Below are positions 54,946-64,000 of a DNA stretch of 64,000 bases, in pieces; positions within the stretch are counted from its first letter, which is position 1; every line of letters begins with the position of its first letter. The position numbers were made by a program, and so were the translations under genes. This DNA is from Enchytraeus crypticus (lineage: Eukaryota > Annelida > Clitellata > Enchytraeida > Enchytraeidae). The notes below the pieces were generated by a model. That model was not told the DNA's origin and did not search any database. It saw only the letters and a list, made by a program, of their open reading frames with translations. The DNA is taken from assembly GCA_905160935.1 (NCBI GenBank), contig CAJHZI010000481.1:2471001-2535000 (forward strand). Direction: 5' to 3'.

Positions 54946-55740
54946 GTGCAAATTAAATCAAGCTTGCTAATGGCTGTGAAGAAGACATACGTGCCTAGAG
55001 AGTATTTTATTATTCAGTCAGTTCGTTGCGTTTTTACTCCATTCAAGACTTCCACAAGAGAAACCTTCCAGGAAAAAGAGTTATTTTTACATTTTATGGT
55101 TGTTTTGTTGAACACAAATACAAAGGTATATAGCGTCTGGAATAATTTTTCAGATGTTATAAAAAATGCTACGTCTATTTCTAATTTTAAGAAAGAATTT
55201 TTTAGTTTAATATTTAATCAATATTAATTAAGCCTTTATGTATTTATACTAGTAAAGCTCTGCTTGAACGCTTGTACAAGTTAATTAGACACTACATTTG
55301 TTTCATTGTATTTTCCTTGTCTTGTTTTATTATTTTTCTTTGCACTCTAAAGTTTAGTTTAAATAGTTAGTTTTTTGCTATTTAGAGATATAAACGTGGT
55401 TTACTTATTTAATTTGTAATAATATAATTTAGAGATGTTTTTTAAAATTTATTTTGAGTTTCACTTGCCAGTGTCTGGCCATTTCCTAATTTGAAAATGT
55501 TCAATTGTATGGATACCAATGGTTTTACTGTAATTAGTAATGTAATAGAAATTTTTGTATTTCAGACTAAGTAGACTCTGCTTTAGCTGGTAATTATGGT
55601 ATTACCGAACAGAGCTATGGCTCTGTTATGGTAGCCTCTTTCGTATTGTTATTTGTTTATCTAACTACATGCACGTTCCTATTGTTTGTATAGTCTGTGC
55701 TGTGATGAACAAATAAACGATACTAAATGTCATGTAAAAA
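54946..55740 (+). mobile_element. 3' end of a third LINE lineage
   Basis: The frame at 54946-55227 ends with VYSVWNNFSDVIKNATSISN then FKKEFFSLIF, close to the WNSLP..IKN..S...FK motif that closes many LINE ORF2 proteins. About 500 bp of 3' UTR follows, with two hairpins (GGTAAT...ATTACC at 55589-55606; ACAGAGC...GCTCTGT at 55609-55626) and an end at AACAAATAAACGATACTAAA. The match to the motif is good only over the last 30 residues; the upstream part of the frame may not belong. Confidence 0.65.
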
Positions 55741-56324
55741 AATGTATACAAGGGTACCTTGGGTATATCAAGGGTACATACCAAGGTACACATAACAATA
55801 GACACGTACTAAGATGAATGCTGGGGTGTATAATTTGAGACACCCATTAAGACTACTAAACGTCATTGATTGAGAATCTAGTGGTACTTTTTAGCTGGTA
55901 GTAATGTGTTAACCTTTACATGAAGGCTCGTAGGACGGTGCCTCAGGTACAAATTAACTGTAGCTTTTGAGAGATTAACATTATTCTACAAACAAACTGC
56001 ATACCATGACAGGATTAATTATGGTAAAGTTAAGATCTCATCTACCGGCTGTTTTACTTTAACGTATGACCGAGATGATAGCACGCTAGCCTTATGAACT
56101 GGATATTGTTAGTTCAAATTTCTACAGGATATCCTCCGAAAGTAAGACTTGTGGCCCTAATTAGAAATTATGCTAGGCTTTACAAGTTCTTTTATAATGC
56201 CAAAGTCTTTCTCTAAATAATGTCAGTCACGGGCTGAGAACAAGATTCGACTCTTTCGTCTATTGATCTGTAGTTGAACACCTAATCGACCAGTCACTGC
56301 ATTTAAATTATCGTCTCTTCCTGT
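55741..56324. other. Unassigned stretch
   Basis: AAGGGTACCTTGGGTATATC-type short repeats at 55747-55795. Otherwise nothing. Confidence 0.45.
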
Positions 56325-56490
56325 AATGAAGGATGAAAGGAAAGAGAAGCAGAGGCTGACCGAGATTAGGAATGCTAGATGATTTAAAGTTCCACTCATA
56401 TGTGCACATGAAGAGGAAGACAGAAAAAGTGGCGGCGCTATATACCACAGACCTGTCAACAGGCAGTGCACTAAGATATAGTGAGAGAGC
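56325..56490 (+). mobile_element. LINE 3' fragment
   Basis: GAGGCTGACCGAGATTAGGA, CATATGTGCACATGAAGAGG, then ACCTGTCAACAGGCAGTGCA and CTAAGA. Confidence 0.85.
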
Positions 56491-57194
56491 CTATCAAAAA
56501 ATATTGGAAAGTTATTTCCACAAGTCTCGCGGAGTTGATGACGAGGATGTGGCGGCATATGCTGCATAGGAAACAGCTGCGTTAGCTTCACGATTCTCAA
56601 GAGGAAATATCTCCAAATCCCAGAGGACGACATTTCATGACGCCAGTCATACCAGTTCTCTGGTTTGACAAGCTAACTCCGCAGCTAAAATTTATTCTTG
56701 AAAGTTACTAGACGTAAATAACTTAGACCTAGATACCGGAGAGACTTTGATAGTAGGTACACTTGCGGTACGAAAACAGACGTTAAACTGAGTTGTATGG
56801 CTTTGATACACAAGGTCGGCAAACCAGCTATGTAAGAGACGAGTGCGGTGGCTTGACGAGCTATTCTCGTGGCTAGATAGTATGCATAATATAGTGGTAG
56901 CCATTAAAAATTCTTAAATTTACGTTTCGCAAATGTTAACTATAAGAGGCTGCCGATATAAAATGAATTAATATTTAATGTGTCTTCTGGCAATGTCTTC
57001 TTTTCTCTAGAGTCTGGACTCAGGAGATATTGTAGACGAAGTAAAGAAAAAAGATAATATGTGTTTCTCTAATTTAACTTATAATCGCTTTATAAAAGCT
57101 AAGCAAATGCAAATTTTAACGTTAGTTTCATTTTTAGTTTCAATTTTTGTTCTCAGAAGTAATATCAGTATCTATATTTCTGCGAAGTGGTTGG
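56491..57194. other. Unassigned stretch
   Basis: 56500-56660 is GC-richer (CTCGCGGAGTTGATGACGAG) but offers no supported exon. Confidence 0.4.
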
Positions 57195-57440
57195 ACAAGG
57201 TACATATTCATACTTACAAGCCTAATGAGGAACACCCCATAGATCAATGAGTTAATCCCTTCACAAAAGGATATGTCTTGTCAATACTTTATGTAGTAAA
57301 GGTGTATTGGTTTGAAAAAATGTGGCTTCTAAGATGGTCCTTAGAGCTTCCTCAGTTCTTGCTTAGACGTCTCTTACGACAAACGCAGTTAACGGTTGAT
57401 CCATTCTTCGGTGTCCAGGTAACAAACGGAAAATTTATAA
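57195..57440 (-). mobile_element. SINE-C copy, diverged
   Basis: Complement order of SINE-C: AAGGTACATATTCATACTTA, ATAGATCAATGAGTTAATCC, ATGTGGCTTCTAAGATGGTC, CGTCTCTTACGACAAACGCA, GGTTGATCCATTCTTCGGTG. Confidence 0.78.
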
Positions 57441-57689
57441 CAGTAGGTATATCAATGAATAACTTAGTTATATTTTGTGTAAGTGAAGGATTACAATAGA
57501 TGTATCCCACCTCCGGGTTATTATTCACATTGGCGCATGTGTTTTGAGGTCTCTGCAAAACCATGGCGGTTGCAGATTAAATTTATAATACAGATTGCAA
57601 TGCAGATTAAAATAAAAAATCACCTTTGAAGTATCCCAAATTACAAAATAAATTATATATTTTATATTTACCGCTATAATACGGACGTT

Positions 57690-57790
57690 GAACTCTTATC
57701 ATATCGATAGGTTGTTCGACTGCGGACCAGCAGGTGCGGATTCAAATCCTGAGACAAGAAACTGGCACTAGTCAAAGTTTAACAGTCAAA
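57690..57790 (+). mobile_element. SINE-A fragment
   Basis: ATATCGATAGGTTGTTCGAC, GCGGACCAGCAGGTGCGGA and TTCAAATCCTGAGAC (B box). Confidence 0.75.
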
Positions 57791-59994
57791 CAAAGCTTCA
57801 GTCTGGATTCAGTGAATGAAAACAGCTAGGAATTGAACTTAGCATCGTTGAGATATCAGTTGAAGTCGTTAAAAAGAAGAATGCATTCATACGAATTGAT
57901 GGAGTAGCATTGCCATTAGCGTCCGCAAAGCATACCACCATTAATAATACAGAGCATTGGAACGTGATGTGAATAATGAAGAGAAAATTATATGAAAAAT
58001 ATTTATTACACAACGTTCACCGAAACTTATACAAATAACACGAAATAATTCATTCCGTTTTGTCACCCTAAACCATTCTTCTTCATATTTTCTATTCTAA
58101 ACTTGCAGATATTTTAGTAGAAACTTGATATTAAATTTTTGAATATAAATTATATTTTCAATTACTAACTTATATATTTTCAACATGCATTAAGTAAGTA
58201 GTCATTAATTATACCATTGTTTATCTTTTTTACTTTTAATAACTCTACTATTAGTTATGAATTATTAAGTATTAAATATATTTAACATATAAGTAAAATG
58301 GTTAAAAATCAAGACCATAAAATAGATTTCATTTATATATTTTATTCAACATGCATCTTTACGCTTATCGATTCTCGTCGTTGGGCTGATGTCAATAAAA
58401 CTAATAAATAAAATTAAACTTAAATAAAATTAAATAAACAACTAATAAATTCACATTCCATCAAAACTTTCATGACCAATCGAAGCGCAAGACTTTAAAG
58501 CAAGCAATTTAATAAAGATATGCTAGAAAAAAATCATAAACTACAATAAATTCATTTGGCATCTTAGCACAGCGTGATTCAGCAATCGATCTATCGTTGT
58601 GTTGTGAGATATTTCTATATTTTTATAGACAATGTAACAGATATTTAGACCGAAAAGTGACATGGTTATTGTAGGACAGACAAACCTTAAACTGCGATTG
58701 TCATACAAGGCAAACTGAACGTTATATAAAGATTTAATAAAGAGATCATCAATGATGTTTAATTTTCAGTTCAATAAAATATTCGGTGCGCGTGAGATGA
58801 GGTTATGAGAAGAAACCTGTACTTTGGAGGTTTAGCAGACACTTATAGGGAAGCTTTTACATTCACCTATCATATTTATATTTGCAAAGATGCTGTCAAT
58901 GGAGAAGTTAACTTGTAAAAGATAATTTGTAAGAGATAGTTTATAAGAGGCTAATTTGTTAGACAGATAATGAGAATCATGGGCGGTAGGTAATTCTATA
59001 TTAGTCGAAACGTCTGCTAACGTAACGTCGAGTATAGAAACATACAAATCATTTATATTCTGAGCGAAGAGGATAATTAAGTACGAGAAATAGTAATGGG
59101 ATTTGAAGCGCATAATTTACAGCAAAAATTCACTAGACTCAAAATAGACCTGGATTGTAAGTCATTGACACTTAAATCAAATAGGCAAATACGATAACAA
59201 TAATGCTTATGTTGCGTCATAGCAATAGTGCGACCTGGTAATTCGAGATTTTAATTTTGCCATCAGCAATTATTATATTCTTCCATGTCGGTTAGCAGGT
59301 TCTTGCAAGTTGGGTTAAGTTTTTGTTTAGCTATATCTAAATGACTCAATACCCAAAGAGAGAATGTACAGAGAAAGGAGGATGAACAAGAAACAAGATA
59401 AATAATATAACTGTATAGAATGAAAGTATGAAATAATACATAAAATAGTAATAATACTAATACTAATACTAACAGTACTACTGCTACTAATAATAATGAT
59501 AATTCTAATAATAAGTGTAACAATTATTAATAATAATAATAATAATACACTGGTTTGATCTATCTTTCTCTTATGGTCTCTGTGTAGTCAGTCGTCATCG
59601 TGTGATGTTTTGGCGTCTGTTTAGACAGAGTCTGTAAGAGACGTCCCAGACAATGTCTAATGGCGAAGAATCGGACATTAAATTCTTATTAATTGACTGA
59701 TTGATTTAGAAAATGTCGCGAATACCCCATAGTAGAAGCCCGTAATCGGCCATACTTTGTTACACTCCTGAAATAAAATAATATCGATAGATTATATATT
59801 TCTAATAGTTATTTAGAAAATTTAAAGTTCAAATTAATACTAAGGAATATCGACATATCTTGCATCGCATTCGGGCGACAGAACGGACGTAAAATCGGCA
59901 TTGATTGTTTGATTGACTCTGGATGCTGAGAAGATGAGAGAGACAGAAGTGAGGTGTGAATCATTTAGTGCAGTCACAGCTAGCCCTGAAGCAT
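57791..59994. other. Long AT-rich stretch, nothing recognised
   Basis: AAT/TAA low complexity at 58140-58450 and 59440-59545. No exon or repeat family is supported. Confidence 0.5.
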
Positions 59995-60145
59995 CGAGTG
60001 GACCGTCCATCGCTTTCAATTAATGGCAAGGCCGAGCTGCTGTCCTCAGAAATTAGCCTCCGCTGCCGGTCAGCTGTAGTCCTGAAGACTCCGAGGAATC
60101 CCTGAGTGGTCTCAGGGTTCCGTTCCCCCTCACATTTCTATCTTC
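59995..60145 (+). other. GC-rich island with an Ig-like open segment
   Basis: On the plus strand a frame with no ATG reads DRPSLSINGKAELLSSEISL then RCRSAVVLKTPRNP and a stop. P-x-L-x-I, L-x-x-x-E-x-x-L-x-C looks like strands A to B of an Ig domain, but the second Cys and Trp are not present. It is opposite in strand to the Ig/FN3 gene. It may be chance. Confidence 0.2.
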
Positions 60146-60193
60146 CCTCTCGAATTTTCATATCAAAGTTATGAACTCTCTAGCATACAATAG

Positions 60194-60197
<4 letters not shown>

Positions 60198-60232
<35 letters not shown>

Positions 60233-60254
60233 TTTTTTTGTATTTATATATATA

Positions 60255-60298
<44 letters not shown>
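60198..60298. repeat. Two (TA)n microsatellites
   Basis: TA runs at 60199-60228 and 60259-60298, separated by a T-rich piece. Confidence 0.96.
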
Positions 60299-60300
<2 letters not shown>

Positions 60301-60370
60301 TATATATCGGAATGATTATAATATATAATAATGAATATAGGATTGTTAGATACAATGTGTCCCGTGTTGC

Positions 60371-60743
60371 CCCGTGTTGTGCTCGGGTATGGTTGGACCA
60401 CATTGCAGAATAGGGCAACCGCAAACAATCTGCCGCGTGTACGTAAGAGGTGACTAAAGGCAGAAGCTGAGGATGGCAAGAGGGGACCCACCTCACCATA
60501 AAAGTTTTCCCCCAGGATTAAATGGTAAATAATCCACCTAACTGAGGAAGGCAAAGGGATACCACCTCAGAAGCCATATTTTCCCAAGCTATAGGCTACA
60601 TAAGGTATGGATAAGGCATAGACTTTGTGAAGGGATTAACTTGTTGTTCTGGGGAGTGCTCTTATGGAGCGAGAAAACAGACTTTTAGTATGAATATGTA
60701 CCTTTAACCTGCCACTTGGCAGTACACTGAAGAAGAAGAAGAA
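60371..60743 (+). mobile_element. Full-length SINE-C
   Basis: CCCGTGTTGTGCTCGGGTAT, GCAACCGCAAACAATCTGCC, CTGAGGAAGGCAAAGGGATA, GAGTGCTCTTATGGAGCGAG, ACCTGCCACTTGGCAGTACA and a (GAA)n tail. ATACAAT at 60350-60356 and 60744-60750 may be the target duplication. Confidence 0.9.
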
Positions 60744-60839
60744 ATACAATACCGGAATTGCTAGGCCTCGAAGGATAGCTGAATCAATGTGCCACTTAAG
60801 TTGTTAGAATTTGGTCTATTTAAAGTAATAAACTAAGCA

Positions 60840-61020
60840 GAAGCCGAGGAATGCAGTGGAAAACTGTCTCAGCTATGTATTTATCAAGCTACTAGCTTTC
60901 GTTTATATTTAGTCTAATCCTAGTCTTTGTTATGGTATTAACTTTTTGTCGCTGTATCCTTCAATAGTGAACAAAAACACAGAACCTGCTTAGGAATACG
61001 TGCCCTGGACCTTTGAAAAT
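60840..61020 (+). mobile_element. Old SINE-C 3' part
   Basis: AAGCCGAGGAATGCAGTGGA, TGGTATTAACTTTTTGTCGC, AATACGTGCCCTGGACCTTT keep the SINE-C order with strong divergence. Confidence 0.65.
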
Positions 61021-61569
61021 AGAAAAATTGAATAACTCGTCAGAACATAATGGACACGATCTAACTTCAGAGTTGCTCAAGGTAAGATGTAATTTCACTT
61101 AAATCTATACAGCTCGGCCATTTCAATTGGTCTACTAGTACTTCACAGTCGAGAGTCAATTAGGAAGCTAATGCAAAGCAAATGATATAATTACCTTCCA
61201 CGTTTTGAAAGGAGTCTGGAAGTATGAGGAATAAAAATTCAAGTTATAAGTGATAATTGACTATAAACAATTAGAGAAAATAATTTTCAATTATCGCTGC
61301 TTCTTTATAACTCAGTGCCATTTACAAAACGTTTTTAAAAACTGATGCCAGTTCGCGTTGATAGCATATTGTATTCTGAAAGATATTATTTTTAAATATT
61401 TATTATTCCTTCACTTTAACTTATTTTTTATTTGCTCGCCATCGCAGGTGTTATATTAAAATCAGAGCCGAATTTGCCATTGACCAACGGTAAAGTAAAC
61501 TAAGACAACCAGTTTGCATTTGAGGAGAATATACTAGCATACCACAATAGAAACTTTTACCATTCCGTA
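61021..61569. other. Unassigned AT-rich stretch
   Basis: No gene or repeat family recognised. Confidence 0.45.
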
Positions 61570-61830
61570 TTGAAGGTTACAAATGAGGAAGTTCTGGAGA
61601 GAGTTTTTACAGATAGACAGTTGATAAATGCATTGTGAAATAGTAAGAAAAGTTCGATAGGACATATTATAAAGGAGCAAAGTCTATTAAAAGAGGTCAT
61701 AGAATGCAAAATGGAAGGAAATAGAGGCAGTAGCAGGCCGTGATTACGTATGTTAGATGATTTAAAGGTCCAATCGTATGTGGACATGAAGAGGAAAGCG
61801 GAAGACCGAGAAGAATGGAGGCGTTATGAT
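61570..61830 (+). mobile_element. LINE 3' fragment without tail
   Basis: GGTTACAAATGAGGAAGTTC, GATAGACAGTTGATAAATGC, TATGTGGACATGAAGAGGAA, GAATGGAGGCGTTATGATAG. It breaks off before the CCATGGACCTGCC tail. Confidence 0.87.
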
Positions 61831-63018
61831 AGATTGAAAGTTACATTATTCATAAAATTAAGCAACTTTGCTTAAATGTTTTGTTAGAATGCTTCTGAAA
61901 GAGCGTAAAGTAAAACGCAAATAGGAATATATTCCTTAGACCTTACATTAGGCCGAAGGCTAGAGTGAACATTCCATGAATATGTACTGTTATTTGCTAT
62001 TATTTATTATTTTGTACAAGAAGCTGCTATTTCGTTCAATAGCTTGTGTGTCCGATGTTGGTAACATTTATATATACCTCTAAAAGTGGCCACATACGAT
62101 AAGATATAAATACTAAACAGTGACCCATCGGTTAACTGCCTCACCTAAGGATCAATAGATGAGCTTTTTAAATCCCAAACTAAACCGTCATCCATAATAT
62201 TTCGAGTGGGCGGAATGAAAATTAAATTCACCTTTCTCAGAACCCTTAAATTTTTGGCCTGCTTTTATGCCAATGAGTGATTGAACCAGTATATAAACGA
62301 GTATTTTTAAATTACATCATCTAGAATCTTAGAGGCTTTCCGGCTGAAGTCTTATAATACTGCGTGGCTTAATTCACTAAGCCAAAGTAAATTCAACGTC
62401 ACTCTCAGTTTTACGCTCGTCCGAGGGCTTAGATCCCCCACCTCTTAAGTCACAACTCTCACCCCTTCCAATTCCTACTCTTACCCCCTCTCGCAAGTCA
62501 CAACCGTTACTGTACTTCATTCCCTTCTTCTTCTTTAAATTTCAGTGACCAAGAAAGTCTAAAATTGAACACTAGCTAATCTCAAAACTCTTGTTTTCAA
62601 CTCTAAGTTTGTCGAAAATTGATTCGCAATGTGCTGTGGAGTGTTTTGAATTAAGCATTCTTCTTCTAGCTAAGCTGCGAATTAACTAACTTTTTGAAGG
62701 ATCATTCGATAAAAGGCAATATTCACTAATGTTTTAACAAATAAATAAAAAGAAGGTTCAAGTATTATAGTTAGTCTCAAATGGTTGTAAATTTAAATTA
62801 CATTTTGATATGGAATCTATTTTTTTAAATTCTGATTTCTTAAAAGTATTTTACTACATTCTCTTTCAATGTAGCAGGTCCATGGCGCAGCTTTATTTCT
62901 AAACTAAGATGTTCTATTCACATCGACATATGAAACTACAACTTTGTAGTTAATAATATTTAATTTGTAAAAATTAAAAAATACGTCCTTTCTTTTATAC
63001 ATATTCATTCAAATTTAA
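61831..63018. other. Unassigned AT-rich stretch
   Basis: GCAGGTCCATGGCGCAGC at 62876 may be a LINE tail remnant. Nothing else is recognised. Confidence 0.45.
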
Positions 63019-63382
63019 CCCCATGTTGAGCCTGCGTGTGGTTGGGACCAATATAGAATAGGGCAACCTCAAACAAGCTACCGCGTGTACGTAAGAGGTG
63101 ACAAAGGCAGGAGCTGGGGAAAGCAGACAGGACCCACCTAACCATAAAATATTTCCCCTGAATTAAATGGCAGTTAATACATTATAGAGCTGAAGAAGGC
63201 AACGGGAAATCACATCAGAAGCCAATTATTATTATTGCAAACTAAAGGCTACACTAAGGTGTGGATTAGGCATAGCCATTTGTGAGTGTATTAACCCGTG
63301 TGCTTTTTATGAATCGTGAAAAGCAGCATGTGAGTAGGAATATGTACCTTGGACCTGCCGCTTGGCAGAACCCTAGAGAAGA
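63019..63382 (+). mobile_element. SINE-C, near full length
   Basis: CCCCATGTTGAGCCTGCGTG, AGAATAGGGCAACCTCAAAC, GTACGTAAGAGGTGACAAAG, CTGAAGAAGGCAACGGGAAA, ATGTACCTTGGACCTGCCGC and TTGGCAGAACCC at the tail. Confidence 0.88.
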
Positions 63383-63577
63383 ATTCATGTATAATCTATT
63401 ATTGACGGAATCATATCATGGCAGCAGAAATCGACAGCAAAGAATATAAATAAGGCTTTAACTATTTAGATGAGATGGTCTTAAATTTGTCCTTTAAACA
63501 AGAAGTCAAAATTTAACATTCAATTTATCCAGATTCCTTATTCTATTAAATCATAAGTTTATTTCTTTGTTATATAT

Positions 63578-63712
63578 TTGGCTGGAACCAGTGGCTATGT
63601 CGGTAAGATATTCGACCGCGGATCAATATGTGCGGGGTTCAAATACTGGGCTTGACCGTCACTGATATCGCTTTTGAGTGAGGAAACGGATGTTAACATT
63701 ACCTTTACCAGT
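63578..63712 (+). mobile_element. SINE-A, near full length
   Basis: GGCTGGAACCAGTGGCTATG, TCGGTAAGATATTCGACCGC, GGATCAATATGTGCGGGGTT, CAAATACTGGGC (B box), CGTCACTGATATCGCTTTTG, ending GAGGAAACGGATGTTAAC. The best plus-strand copy of the family. Confidence 0.88.
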
Positions 63713-64000
63713 TTTTAGATATAACAAAGCTGTAGACAGCAGAATTCATACACGGAACGCTGAATAGAGATACCCAAGCTATGTCTGGCCCAGCAAGGGA
63801 AGATGGAAAGACGGTCGAGCATGTTAGTGCTTTCATTTATCATTCCTTAATCATATCCGAAGAGATGACAGGCAATAACGAACTTGAGTTTTGTCATCAA
63901 GCTATCGCTCTCTTTGCTGTCATTTGATATTAATGCATTAACATCATATGTAGCCTAGCTTAGTTGATTAATTATGGCCACAATTTACATCAGAAGCGCA
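63713..64000. other. Unassigned end of window
   Basis: No gene or repeat family recognised. Confidence 0.45.

Noticed and set aside
56372-56569. Plus-strand frame ending YFHKSRGVDDEDVAAYAA
   Set aside because: Its first two thirds are the LINE tail; the rest has no recognisable motif.
62385-62440. Another SINE-A tail (TTCAACGTCACTCTCAGTTT)
   Set aside because: The match is too short and diverged to support.

Overview
The window looks like AT-rich, intron- and repeat-heavy nuclear DNA of an invertebrate animal. The evidence is a spliced Ig/fibronectin-III membrane-protein gene with introns of 0.6-10 kb and consistent exon phases, tRNA-derived SINEs, LINEs, Tc1/mariner and hAT transposons, and many (TA)n and minisatellite arrays. 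The species cannot be named; a protostome such as a mollusc, annelid or arthropod is plausible. There are no operons, CRISPR arrays or other bacterial features.

The one convincing host gene lies on the minus strand between 24238 and 233. Eight exons join without breaking frame (all but one internal junction agree at phase 1 or 2; one is phase 0). They give about 402 C-terminal residues: one Ig domain split over two exons, a first FN3 domain split over two exons, an acidic Ser/Thr/Pro-rich linker carried by two small skippable exons (39 and 129 nt), a second FN3 domain, one transmembrane helix and a short basic tail. Domain order and several motifs fit the Turtle/IGSF9 type of neuronal adhesion molecule. 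The 5' exons are not seen and probably lie beyond the window or in the right part, where I could not find them.

The introns are full of mobile DNA. The last intron (439-5510) holds a 3.4-kb non-autonomous hAT element (542-3933) with a 13-bp terminal inverted repeat, a matching 8-bp target duplication and (CCGAAC)-rich ends. An apparently complete Tc1/mariner element of the DD37D type (748-2729, intact 353-residue transposase, perfect outer 49-bp inverted repeats) sits inside it. A second, internally deleted mariner-like element lies at 27697-28639. A LINE family is present as one 1.7-kb copy (33185-34883) and about nine 3' fragments; two other LINE lineages leave single 3' pieces (22740-23135 minus, 54946-55740 plus).

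At least four SINE families recur. I call them SINE-A and SINE-B (tRNA-derived with A and B boxes), SINE-C (about 375 bp, ending in a copy of the LINE tail and GAA repeats) and SINE-D (ending in ATG repeats). SINE-C and SINE-D share a head. A 5S-rRNA-derived fragment lies at 6971-7058.

From 24.3 kb to 64 kb I see no secure host exon. It is a repeat landscape with long unassigned AT-rich stretches, a 46-bp satellite (41621-42372), several minisatellites, and four GC-richer islands (20950-21150, 41325-41535, 51640-52080, 59995-60145) that may be regulatory or exonic.

The most interesting points are the shared LINE/SINE tail, the nested and apparently intact DD37D element, the fold-back SINE heads, and a 77-bp tandem duplication that copied a host splice donor together with the tail of a LINE inserted next to it.
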